Source of the DNA: JBBQUN01 sp963717115 | GTDB taxonomy: Bacteria > Actinomycetota > Acidimicrobiia > Acidimicrobiales > SZUA-35 | Direction: 5' to 3' | DNA: 64,000 bases | NCBI GenBank assembly: GCA_963717115.1 | Contig: CAVQVO010000017.1 | Location: 496,001 to 560,000 of the forward strand | Shown here: positions 51,955 through 60,160 of the stretch, piece by piece | Layout of the letters: each line of letters begins with the position of its first letter | How positions within the stretch are numbered: the first letter of the stretch is position 1 | Program-made: the position numbers and the translations under genes | The notes under the pieces: model-generated | Database searches by the model: none | What the model saw: the letters and a program-made list of their open reading frames with translations, nothing else | Told to the model about the DNA's origin: nothing

Positions 51955-53115
51955 ATGGCCGTCGTCGATGAGGTGTTCGGACAGGCGAAGGATTGGGTCG
52001 TCGGCCATCGCGAGACCGATCTCCCCTCACCCCGACTCACCCCGGGTCTGGCCGCCAAGTGGGTGATCGACGAGCTCACGCTGCAGACCGAGACGGCCAA
52101 CAGTCGGATGCGATACCCCACCGGAGGTTTCCGGCGACGCCTGCGCGACGAACTCGGCGACGGGGTCGACATGTTCAACGCCATGGGCTGGGTCGACGAT
52201 CCCCGCTCGTACCACGTCGACCCGCCGCCGCTCGAGCACGTGATGATGGTCGAGCGTTCGGCCCGGGGACTTCGCTACGAACACCTGTCGGTCGAGAGCC
52301 TCTACGAGCCCCATCCCGACGAACCGGGGCGTGACCGATGGCTGGGTTACGAGGACAACCGGACGGCCCATGCCTGGGTGTTGCGCCACGACGACCGTCC
52401 CCGGCCCTGGCTGCTGTGCGTCAACGGCTACCGAACGGGATCGCCCTCGGTCGATTTCCTGGCCTTCAATGCCCGCCGACTGCACGTCGAGTACGGGCTC
52501 AACCTCGCCTTCCCGGTCTCGCCGCTGCACGGGCCCCGGTCCGAAGGGGCCTCGGGCGATCGTGTCCTCACCGGCGGGGCCATGAACACCGTGCACACCG
52601 CCGCCCAGGCGATCTGGGACCTCCGCCGGTTGAAGGCGTGGATCGCCGACACCCAGGATGCGCCGGCGATCGGGGCGTGGGGGATCTCGCTCGGCGGGTA
52701 CTTCTCGTCGCTGTTGGCCGCGTTCGAGAGCGATCTCGCCTGTGTGATCGCCGGGGTGCCCGAGCCCGACCTCGTCCGGGGTATGCGCCGAAACGTCGAG
52801 GCGCTCCTTCCCCCGTTCTACGAGCAGTGGGGCCTGAGCTGGCGCTCGCTCGAGCGCCTCAATCGCGTGGTGTCACCGTTGGCGATGGAGCCCCTCGTCC
52901 CGAAAGAGGCTCGGTACATCTTCGGTGGTCTGGTCGACCGTTGGGTTCGGCCCGGCAACGTTCGAGCCCTGTGGGAGCACTGGGACCAACCCGCCATCTG
53001 CTGGTATGACGGGAGCCATCTGTCGTTCCCGTTCGAGCCGACCGTGCAGCGGTTCGTCCGCGATGCGCTCGTCGATCGGCTGGGCGCCGACGTTCCCCAT
53101 CTCGTGGGTTCCTGA
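51955..53115 (+). CDS. Alpha/beta hydrolase, unknown substrate
   Basis: 386 residues. A 140-residue N-terminal helical region, then the hydrolase core with WLLCVNGYRTGS strand, PVSPLHGPRSEGASGDRVLT, nucleophile elbow GAWGISLGGYFSSLL, and a C-terminal WYDGSHLSFPFEP His. The family is found in actinobacteria as alpha/beta hydrolase family protein. ATG at 51955 is preceded by GAGCGAATGGAG. Its last 243 nt are antisense to the MFS gene. Confidence 0.83.
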   Translation: MAVVDEVFGQAKDWVVGHRETDLPSPRLTPGLAAKWVIDELTLQTETANSRMRYPTGGFRRRLRDELGDGVDMFNAMGWVDDPRSYHVDPPPLEHVMMVERSARGLRYEHLSVESLYEPHPDEPGRDRWLGYEDNRTAHAWVLRHDDRPRPWLLCVNGYRTGSPSVDFLAFNARRLHVEYGLNLAFPVSPLHGPRSEGASGDRVLTGGAMNTVHTAAQAIWDLRRLKAWIADTQDAPAIGAWGISLGGYFSSLLAAFESDLACVIAGVPEPDLVRGMRRNVEALLPPFYEQWGLSWRSLERLNRVVSPLAMEPLVPKEARYIFGGLVDRWVRPGNVRALWEHWDQPAICWYDGSHLSFPFEPTVQRFVRDALVDRLGADVPHLVGS

Positions 53116-54405
53116 GCGCTCCGGTCGCCGATCGGCGGCCCACCGGCACGCTGCGGCGACGGTGAGGAGCGGGAAGAGGCCCCCGATCACGGTCAACGCC
53201 GGCCGCAGGCCCAGCAACGAGATGGCGGCCGGCATGGTGACCGAACCCAGGAACATGGCGCCGACCAGCAGGGAGTCGGCGAGGCCGAACACTCGACCGA
53301 CCATGGACGGCGTGAGCACGCGCAGGACGATCGAGAGTGCTGCGACCTCGGTCATCACGTTCGCCGAGCCCGCGACGACGAGCAGCACCATGGCGACCCG
53401 CTGATCGCCGACCAGGCAGAGGAGGGCGATGGGAAAGCCCGCGGCGAGTGTCGAGTACGACAGCGCCCGGAGCGGATTCCTGCTCCCCGCCAGGCGGTTG
53501 CTCGCGGCGATCCCGAGGATGCCACCGGTCCCGAGGGCGATGTTGAGGAGCCCGTATCCCGACGTCCCGGTCCGCAGGAGGTCCTCCGCCACCAGGACGA
53601 GGCCAACGGCGCCGGCGCCCAGGAGCGTGTTCACGACGAAGAGCAGCGCGAGCGGGACGGCGATCTGCGGGTCGGCCACGATGGTCCGGATCCCGGTGCG
53701 AAACGAGGCGACGACCGTGTCGGCGGTGGTCTCGACCGATGGCAACGCCGGCGGCTGCGAGCCCGGTCGGGGAATCAGCGCGAGGGCGACCGTCGTGACG
53801 ATCCCGACGACCGCACAGGCGACCCAGGCCGGGACGACCACGAGCATCAGGCCACCGAGCGCCGGACCGACGACCCAGCAGAGCGTCTCGAGCCCGTTGA
53901 GCGCGATCCCCGCCGGTACGAGATCGTCGTCGGGGACCAGCCCCGTGATCGACGCGGCCACGGTCGGGAAGAGCGGCGTCATCAACGTCGTCGAGAGCCC
54001 CACCAGCGCCACCACGATGATCGGAGGGAGGGGAACGAGGATGGCCAGTGCGAGGACGAAGCCGAGGATCGCCTGCGCCGCCGTCATCAGCCGAAGCAGC
54101 AGCGTGGCATCGAACCGGTCGGCGAGCACGCCACCGAACCACGACACCAACAGATAGGGGAGGAGTCGGGCGGCCGCCGCCGCGGCCACCCAGGCGGTCG
54201 ACCCGGTGGCGGCGAACAGCGCCGTCGCCACGGGCACGGCGGCCAGGGACCGTGCCGTGCCGGCGAGGGCGTAGAACTCGAGGCAGCGACGGAACGGTGC
54301 GTGTCGCAGGCTCGACGCCATGGATCCGGCGGGTGCGATGCGGTGGCGCACAGCGGGGATGGGCACGGGCACCGCGAACGGCCCCAACATCACGACTCGT
54401 GTCAT
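52873..54405 (-). CDS. MFS transporter
   Basis: 510 residues with 12 membrane segments. AAARLLPYLLVSWFGGVLAD and RFDATLLLRLMTAAQAILGF form the loop 2-3 region, and a second half starts at LLFVVNTLLGAGAVGLVL. Export of a drug-like compound is typical. The last 80 residues after ACRWAADRRPERSG are polar and lie antisense to the end of the alpha/beta hydrolase gene; the natural stop may have been lost by an indel near 53110. ATG 54405 follows GGAGGGAACG, with TAGCGT farther upstream. Confidence 0.83.
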   Translation of the reverse strand: MTRVVMLGPFAVPVPIPAVRHRIAPAGSMASSLRHAPFRRCLEFYALAGTARSLAAVPVATALFAATGSTAWVAAAAAARLLPYLLVSWFGGVLADRFDATLLLRLMTAAQAILGFVLALAILVPLPPIIVVALVGLSTTLMTPLFPTVAASITGLVPDDDLVPAGIALNGLETLCWVVGPALGGLMLVVVPAWVACAVVGIVTTVALALIPRPGSQPPALPSVETTADTVVASFRTGIRTIVADPQIAVPLALLFVVNTLLGAGAVGLVLVAEDLLRTGTSGYGLLNIALGTGGILGIAASNRLAGSRNPLRALSYSTLAAGFPIALLCLVGDQRVAMVLLVVAGSANVMTEVAALSIVLRVLTPSMVGRVFGLADSLLVGAMFLGSVTMPAAISLLGLRPALTVIGGLFPLLTVAAACRWAADRRPERSGTHEMGNVGAQPIDERIADEPLHGRLERERQMAPVIPADGGLVPVLPQGSNVAGPNPTVDQTTEDVPSLFRDEGLHRQR

Positions 54406-54501
54406 GGCCTCGTTCCCTCCGAGTTCGGCCTGGGTCGACGCTACGACGGGGCCGTTCGGAGGGAAAGGGGGATTGCCCCGTCCGTGGCGGGGGCTGCCGG
54501 G

Positions 54502-55128
54502 TCAGTTCGCAGCGGTGGGGTGCAGGAGGAACTCGAAGTAGCGGCGGAGGTTCCGGATCGCCTCGAGGGCCGGTCCTGGTTCCCCGGCGGCCTTGGCGAG
54601 GACGAAGCCGCCCTGCAGCACGGCCTGGCTGTGTCGGGCCAGCCCGGAGGCCTCGCGTGGATCACGACCCGCCGCCGCGAGCGCCTCGGCGAGGTCGGCC
54701 TCGAGCGTCGCCGCGTGATCGAAGATCGAGCGTGCGCAGGCATCGCGGATCTCGCTGCTGGTGCCGAACGCCTCCTGCACCATGGTCCCGACCAGGCAGC
54801 TGAAGCGTGCGGGATCGCCCTGGATCAGCGTGGCCCGGAAGTCGAGGTAGCCGAGGACTCGATCGACCGGATCGGCGTACTCGTGATAGGCGGCCTCGGC
54901 GAACCGGCGACCGGTGGTGGTCGACCAATGTTCCGCGGCGGCGACGGCCAGATCGTCCTTGGTGCTGAAGTGATGGAAGAAGGCCCCTTTGGTCACCCCG
55001 GCGGCGGTGCAGAGATCGTCGACCGTGGTGGCATGCAGCCCCTGGGATCGCACCACGTCGATCGCCGCGTCGAGCAGCGCCTCGCGGGCCGAACCGCGTC
55101 GTGGCTTGTCGGTGGCGGTTTCGGTCAC
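54502..55128 (-). CDS. TetR-family transcriptional repressor
   Basis: 208 residues from GTG 55128. HTH region REALLDAAIDVVRSQGLHAT, VDDLCTAAGVTKGAFFHHFS, then TKDDLAVAAAEHWSTTTGRR and a helical ligand-binding domain (FRATLIQGDPARFSCLVGTM). The C-domain resembles the TetR_C group with LVGTMVQE. A perfect palindrome lies 13 nt upstream, and an ATG at 55176 would put the operator inside the coding region, so GTG 55128 is preferred. Likely autoregulated; it may also control the MFS gene downstream. Confidence 0.88.
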   Translation of the reverse strand: MTETATDKPRRGSAREALLDAAIDVVRSQGLHATTVDDLCTAAGVTKGAFFHHFSTKDDLAVAAAEHWSTTTGRRFAEAAYHEYADPVDRVLGYLDFRATLIQGDPARFSCLVGTMVQEAFGTSSEIRDACARSIFDHAATLEADLAEALAAAGRDPREASGLARHSQAVLQGGFVLAKAAGEPGPALEAIRNLRRYFEFLLHPTAAN

Positions 55129-55140
55129 GGCCACCACCGT

Positions 55141-55158
55141 ACATACCAGTTGGTATGT
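55141..55158. promoter_or_regulatory. TetR operator palindrome
   Basis: ACATACCAGTTGGTATGT has perfect 8-bp arms around GT, 13 nt upstream of the TetR GTG start. The ACATACC/GGTATGT half sites are typical of TetR/AcrR operators. Confidence 0.75.
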
Positions 55159-55221
55159 CGGCAACATCGGGCCCACCGGTCGGTGAGTGCGCTGCTGCCA
55201 CCGGGACGTCGCCGCATGGTC

Positions 55222-55665
55222 TCAGAGCGTCGCAAGGGCGCTGCGCAACCGGCCGGCGATGTCGTCGGCGATGGTCTCGATCACGGCAACGGTGTCGGTG
55301 TCGTGGACGGCGGGGTCACGCAGGATCGAGGCCACGACCGCAGCCGGGTCCATCGCCCGGACCATCGTGCGGTCGCCTTCGACCGAGACGACCACGTTGC
55401 AGGGGAGCAGCACCCCCATCGCCGGCAGCGCCTCGATCAGTTGCTGCGCGCTCGACGGATGACAGGCCCCCAGGATGAGGTACGGGCTGCCTTCCACGCC
55501 CAGCTTCGCCTGGAGGGTCGCCGCCAGGTCGATCTCGGTCAGCACGCCGAATCCGGCCTCGGCCAGCGCATCGCGGCAGGCGGCGACGGTCTCGTCGAAT
55601 CCGCGGGCCGAGGTGGTCTCGATCGCCATGCGTCCGGCGGCGTCGGAAGGGGGTCGGTCGTTCAT
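55222..55665 (-). CDS. DUF302 domain protein
   Basis: 147 residues. ARGFDETVAACRDALAEAGF, VLTEIDLAATLQAKLG, YLILGACHPSSAQQLIEALP and GVLLPCNVVVSVEGDRTMVR are the DUF302 pattern, a small fold of unknown function with conserved Cys in CHP and PCN. GAGGAGAG precedes ATG 55665. Confidence 0.9.
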   Translation of the reverse strand: MNDRPPSDAAGRMAIETTSARGFDETVAACRDALAEAGFGVLTEIDLAATLQAKLGVEGSPYLILGACHPSSAQQLIEALPAMGVLLPCNVVVSVEGDRTMVRAMDPAAVVASILRDPAVHDTDTVAVIETIADDIAGRLRSALATL

Positions 55666-55806
55666 CGGGCTCTCCTCGGGTCGCGGGCACGCTCCGCCGT
55701 TCGATGGCGATCGGTGGGTGCACCAGCCAGTCTCTCGCGTGGGCGGTGGCCGGTCGAGGGACCAATGCCCCTTCACCGTCGGGGTATGCCGGTCGATGGT
55801 GGAACC

Positions 55807-56676
55807 ATGACCGATCCATTGGACCCGGTGAGCGCCGAGCGACCTTCGGCGCCGGACCCGGGAGCACGCCGCATCCCCGTTCTCGCCCTCGGTGCCGCCG
55901 CCGTGGCCCTGGTCATCGCGCTGGTCGCGCTGGTGATGGTCGTCTCCGACGACGGCGACGACGTCGAGACCACCGACACGACGACCACACTCGAGACCAC
56001 GACCACCGTCGTGGACACCACGACCACCGAACCCACCACGTCCGAGTCGACAACGACCGAATCCACGACGACCGAACCCTCGACCACCACGACGGTCGAC
56101 GTCGACCCCGACGCCTATCGGACGGCGGTCTGGCCCTGGTTCGAGGCGGCATCGGGTCCCGGGGCCGAGCGCTACCAGGACCCGATCGAGGCGGCGACCG
56201 CCTTCGCCACCGAGTTCGTCGGCTTCACCGACCCGGTGGTCGGCGAGTACCAGGCCGGCGACAATCGTTCGGGAGAAGTCGAGATCCGCAACCGGGCCGA
56301 CGGACCGGCAACGACCGTGTTCGTTCGTCAGCTGGGCCCGGACGACACCTGGTGGGTCCTCGGGGCGGTGACCGAGAACATCGGGATCGTCAGCCCCGAG
56401 GCGTTCGGCGTGCTCGGCGAGGAGATGGTGGTCGAGGGGCAGGCCCGGACGTTCGAGGGCAACGTCGAGGTGATCCTGCGGGCCGACGGCCGGACCGACC
56501 CGATCCTGGTCACCGCCGTCACCGGTCGAGGTGACGGGACCTTCGGGCCGTTCGACGAGACGTTCCCGATCGATCCCGGAACGGCGAAGAACGGAGCGGC
56601 GGTGTTCCTGTCCCGCAGCGCCGAGGACGGATCGGTCTGGGAGGCCGTGGTGGTCCGGGTCTACTTCGTCGAGTGA
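55807..56676 (+). CDS. Membrane-anchored protein with Gmad2-like C-terminal domain
   Basis: 289 residues. A polar 22-residue lead, one membrane segment (ALGAAAVALVIALVALVMVV), a 50-residue Thr/Glu/Ser-rich linker (ETTTTVVDTTTTEPTTSEST), a domain with FEAASGPGAERYQDPIEAAT, and a C-terminal beta domain (ARTFEGNVEVILRADGRTDP) that resembles the Gmad2 immunoglobulin-like domain of spore-germination proteins. Probably exported and anchored. Its end overlaps the convergent phosphatase gene by 16 nt. Family assignment is tentative. Confidence 0.75.
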   Translation: MTDPLDPVSAERPSAPDPGARRIPVLALGAAAVALVIALVALVMVVSDDGDDVETTDTTTTLETTTTVVDTTTTEPTTSESTTTESTTTEPSTTTTVDVDPDAYRTAVWPWFEAASGPGAERYQDPIEAATAFATEFVGFTDPVVGEYQAGDNRSGEVEIRNRADGPATTVFVRQLGPDDTWWVLGAVTENIGIVSPEAFGVLGEEMVVEGQARTFEGNVEVILRADGRTDPILVTAVTGRGDGTFGPFDETFPIDPGTAKNGAAVFLSRSAEDGSVWEAVVVRVYFVE

Positions 56677-57429
56677 CCCGGATCCTCCGATCGCAATCGG
56701 GCGATGGCCAGGAGCTGCCGGCCGGAGACACCGATCGTCGAGGCGAAGGCCGTGAAACCCTGGTGGCGTGATCGCAGGACGGCCAGCGTCGCCTCCATGG
56801 TCGAGCGGTCGGCCCGCATCATGTGGTGAGCGACGGCGTCGTCGATGCCCATCTGGGCGGCCTTCTCGAGGTGGGTCTCGCCCCGCTCCTGCTCGTACCA
56901 GCGGCTCATCCGCTCGACGCCGGCAGCCGACGCATGGAAGTCGGCGATGATCTCGGCGTCGCCGACCCCCACCAGCCCGAGCAGCAGGGCCGCGAGCAGC
57001 CCGGTGCGGTCCTTCCCGGCGGTGCAGTGGAAGACCACGGGCACGTCGGTGCTGATCGAGTCGGCGACGATGCCGATGGCCCGGGCGATCTCGACCGGGT
57101 TCTCGGCGATCATGGCGACGTAGTGCGCGAACAGCGGATCGTCGCCCCCGGCGTTGATCTGCCGCCCGATCTCGGTGTTGTCGGCGACCAGGGGCGCACT
57201 GACCGTTTCGACGTCGGGGTGGTCGAACCGTCCCTCGCGGCGACTGTTCCGACAGGCTGCGCAGGTCCATGACGCGGCGGATGCCCAGCGCTGCGACGGC
57301 ATCGGCTCCGGCTCGGTCGGTGCGGTGGAGCCCGTCGGACCGGTACACCAGACGGCGACGCAGGGTCGGTGACGCCGACGCCAGATCTCGGAAGTTGAAC
57401 ACACCCTGGATGTCGAGCTCGGACCGCAT
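56661..57429 (-). CDS. Tyrosine phosphatase (protein-tyrosine/serine phosphatase family), one frameshift
   Basis: About 255 residues after correction. N-terminal ELDIQGVFNFRDLASASPTL and RRRLVYRSDGLHRTDRAGAD, then IRRVMDLRSLSEQS; the frame changes at about 57240 and continues REGRFDHPDVETVSAPLVAD. The P-loop VVFHCTAGKDRTGLLAALLL holds the catalytic Cys and Arg. Removing one C from the pair near 57240 joins both parts. This is the actinobacterial tyrosine-protein phosphatase family (PtpB/LipA-like). ATG 57429 lies 6 nt after TAGGTT, a leaderless layout. Confidence 0.87.
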
Positions 57430-57435
57430 CGGGGC

Positions 57436-57441
57436 AACCTA
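57436..57441 (-). promoter_or_regulatory. Candidate -10 element of the phosphatase gene
   Basis: TAGGTT on the minus strand, 6 nt before ATG 57429. Confidence 0.45.
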
Positions 57442-57455
57442 GCGGCCCGAGCGGC

Positions 57456-57470
57456 GGCCCGAGTCGGGCC
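57456..57470. promoter_or_regulatory. Palindrome GGCCCGA-G-TCGGGCC between divergent genes
   Basis: Perfect 7-bp arms around one base, between the phosphatase and the PPOX gene. The same arms occur at 46745-46759. Confidence 0.4.
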
Positions 57471-57474
57471 TGTC

Positions 57475-57480
57475 TAGGCT
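57475..57480 (+). promoter_or_regulatory. Candidate -10 element of a leaderless promoter (PPOX gene)
   Basis: TAGGCT, 6 nt before GTG 57487. Confidence 0.45.
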
Positions 57481-57486
57481 CGCGAC

Positions 57487-57996
57487 GTGCGTGAAACCGA
57501 ATCCGATCTGGTTGCTCTCCAGCAACGGCTCGACGAGAGCCACGACCGGGGTGGGGCCCACCTGCGCGAGGTGATCACGCCCGACCGGCGACTCGATGCC
57601 CGCACCCTGGCATCGATGCTCGACGGGATGTGCCTGCTGGTGTTGGCCACCTCCACCGCCGATGGTCGACCGATCGCCGGTCCGGTCGACGGGATCTTCT
57701 ACCGGGGCAGTTTCCATTTCGGGTCCTCGCCCGATTCCGTCCGGTTCCGACACATCGCCCGACGTCCGGCGGTCAGCGCCAGCCACCTGCCCGGCGAGCA
57801 CCTGGCGGTGACGGTGCACGGAGTCGCCGAACCGATCGACGTCGCCGATCCCGAGCATGCCGAGTTCCGCCAGGTGCTCCTCGACCTCTACGTCCCTCGA
57901 TTCGGCGAGGAGTGGGCTTCACTCCTCGACGCCGGAGCGGTCTACGCCCGGATCCGCGCCGACAAGATCTTCACCTTCTGGATGCCGCCGGAGTAG
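57487..57996 (+). CDS. Pyridoxamine 5'-phosphate oxidase-family protein
   Basis: 169 residues of the split-barrel fold: LDARTLASMLDGMCLLVLAT, ADGRPIAGPVDGIFYRGSFH, SVRFRHIARRPAVSASHLPG and a C-terminal ARIRADKIFTFWMP. GTG 57487 follows TAGGCT by 6 nt. Divergent from the phosphatase with a shared palindrome; four nt separate it from the convergent Cys-rich gene. Confidence 0.85.
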   Translation: MRETESDLVALQQRLDESHDRGGAHLREVITPDRRLDARTLASMLDGMCLLVLATSTADGRPIAGPVDGIFYRGSFHFGSSPDSVRFRHIARRPAVSASHLPGEHLAVTVHGVAEPIDVADPEHAEFRQVLLDLYVPRFGEEWASLLDAGAVYARIRADKIFTFWMPPE

Positions 57997-58000
57997 CAGG

Positions 58001-58393
58001 TCAGGACTGGGCAACGGCGATCAGCTGTTGGCAGGCCTGTTCGCAGGCCCGGCAGGCGGCGGCGCACTCCTGGCAGCACACGTGGTCGTGTTGGCCACAC
58101 TCCCGGGCGCATTCGGCGCAGAGCGCGGCGCAGGCGAGCACCACCTTCTCCCAGGCCGAACCCCGGGGTGCCGGTCGGGACAGCAGCTTCGCGGTCACCG
58201 AACACAGGTCGGCGCAGTCCATGCAGGTCCGGATGCAGGTCCGCATCGCGTTGGCGTCCCGAGCGAGGTCGGAATCGGCGCACGCCGAGCACGCCAGCGC
58301 ACATTCCATGGCCGCCATGGCGGCTCGGTGGAGTTCGGCGAGATCGAACGTGGTTCGGTCGGGGTGGTCGGCGAGGATGTCGGCCAGGGCCAT
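58001..58393 (-). CDS. Cys-rich four-helix-bundle copper-binding protein (Csp/DUF326 type)
   Basis: 130 residues with 17 cysteines arranged along helices: MECALACSACADSD, MRTCIRTCMDCADLC, LACAALCAECARECGQHD, HVCCQECAAACRACEQAC. This is the DUF326/Csp pattern, four-helix bundles that hold many Cu(I) ions in their core. No signal peptide, so a cytosolic Csp3-like form. AGGAGC precedes ATG 58393. Zinc or other soft metals cannot be excluded. Confidence 0.87.
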   Translation of the reverse strand: MALADILADHPDRTTFDLAELHRAAMAAMECALACSACADSDLARDANAMRTCIRTCMDCADLCSVTAKLLSRPAPRGSAWEKVVLACAALCAECARECGQHDHVCCQECAAACRACEQACQQLIAVAQS

Positions 58394-58719
58394 GTCGGTG
58401 CTCCTTCGGTCGCGGGCTCGCGGCCTACCCGCCGAGTTCGGCGACCAAACCGGCGGAGGATGCGAACGCGGGCACGGGTGTGGTCCAGAATCGGTTTCGG
58501 TGGCGGCGAACGGGGAACGACGGGTTCGTCAGCAGTGACTGACGTCGGCCTCGGGCACCCATGCCGAGGACGCGCCGGCCCGAGGTGTTCCCGTTCTCTT
58601 CTCCTCGGAGCGGGGACACCTCGACCGGTCCCATCGGGACTCGTCGGGATGGAGGTCGCCTCAAGGGGGATGGAGATCGCCTCGGGCTCCGAACACCGCA
58701 CCGAGTAGCGTCGGCGCCC
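58394..58719. other. Divergent intergenic region, 326 nt
   Basis: No gene supported. It contains an inverted repeat CGTCAG-N6-CTGACG at 58527-58544 and an imperfect direct repeat GGGATGGAGGTCGCCTC / GGGATGGAGATCGCCTC near 58650-58690. A TAGCGT at 58706-58711 lies 8 nt before the MFS ATG. I saw no clear CsoR site. Confidence 0.5.
58706..58711 (+). promoter_or_regulatory. Candidate -10 element of the DHA2 exporter gene
   Basis: TAGCGT, 8 nt before ATG 58720. Confidence 0.4.
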
Positions 58720-60137
58720 ATGGAGTCACGAACCGCAGCCGGCGTGGTCGACACGACCATCACCCGGCAGGCCTGGTCGGCCCTCGCGGTCACCACACTG
58801 GTCACGTTCCTCGTCGTCATCGACATCTCGGCGGTCAACGTCGCCTTCCCCTCGATCGAGGACGACTTCGACACCACTCGGGGAACGCTGAGCTGGATCA
58901 TCTCGGGTTACAACATCATGGTGGGCGCGCTGCTCCTGGCTGCCGGGCGGCTGGCCGACAGCGTGGGCCGGCGCAAGGTCTTCGTGCCCGGCGTCGCACT
59001 CTTCATGGTCGGCTCGCTCCTGTGCGGGTTGGCCGGATCCGTCGGGCTGCTGATCGCGGCGCGGCTTGGTCCAGGGGGTGGGTGGCGCCGTCGTGGCCGC
59101 CTCGTCGTTCGCGGTCATGCTGCCGGAGTTCCCACCGGCCCGCCGGAGCACCGCCATCGGCATCGCCGGCGCCACCGGCGCGCTCGGAGCCGTCGTCGGT
59201 CCGGCACTCGGGTCGGTGCTCATCGAGGCGTTCGACTGGCGGGCGATCTTCCTGATCAACGTCCCCCTGTCGACCCTCGTGCTCGTCCTGGCCCCTCGAT
59301 TCCTGCGGGAGTCGAAGGATCCGAACGCCACCGGTCGAATCGACGGGCTGGGGGTCGCCATCGGCACCCTGTCGGTGGCGATGGTCATGTTCGGGATCGT
59401 GCAGAGCGAGCAATGGGGCCTCGCCGACCTGCGGATCTGGGTGCTGGTCGTGCTGGGAGCGGCCCTGTTGCCCGTCTTGATCCGGCGCTCGCGCGTCCAC
59501 CCCGAGCCGCTGCTGGATCTCGAGCTCTTCGCCTTCCGATCGTTCGCCAGCACGAGCGCCGGGGTCGCCTTCTACGGGTTCGCCTTCACCTCGGGTGCGC
59601 TCGTCAACTCGATCGTGTTGCAGGACCTGTGGCAACAGGATCTCGCCGTGGTGGGCGCAGCGTTCGTGCCCGGCCCCCTTCTGGCGTCGGTGATCAGTCC
59701 CCTCACCGGGTCGGTGGCCGACCGGATCGGTCACCGCTGGGTACTCGGGGCCGGGTGTGTGCTGTGTGCGATCGGCTACCTGTCGCTCGTCTTCGCTGAT
59801 CGGGCCCGAACCCACGGTGTGGACGCGATTCGTCCCGCTGAGCCTCGTCACCGGTGTCGGGATCGGGCTCACCGTTGCGACGTGGTCGAGCGCCGGACTG
59901 TCCGACATCCCTCCGGCCAAGTTCGGCGTGGCCGGAGCGACGGTCAACACGATCCGACAGGCGTCGTACGCCCTCGGCATCTCGGTCACCATCGCGCTGC
60001 TCGCGACCGGGGCCGACGAATTCGACCTGTCGGCCTATCGGTGGGCGTGGGCCTGGATCGCCGCCTGCTACCTCGTTGCCGCGCTGATCGTGACCGCGAC
60101 CTTCCCCTCGGGCAACAGTCAGGACCGAGCCCGCTGA
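58720..60137 (+). pseudogene. MFS transporter, DHA2 (EmrB/QacA) family, two frameshifts
   Basis: About 470 residues after correction, 14 membrane segments. VTFLVVIDISAVNVAFPSIE, LSWIISGYNIMVGALLLAAG and RLADSVGRRKVFVPGVALF mark the DHA2 drug:H+ antiporter family; GGAVVAASSFAVMLPEFPPA and AFDWRAIFLINVPLSTLVLV follow. The first break, near 59065, is an extra T in CGGCTTGGTCC (without it ARLVQGVGG). The second, near 59805, joins to TVWTRFVPLSLVTGVGIGLT. Likely assembly indels; the protein would otherwise be normal. Confidence 0.85.
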
Positions 60138-60160
60138 GGGTGGGCTGCGGATCGGGTCGC

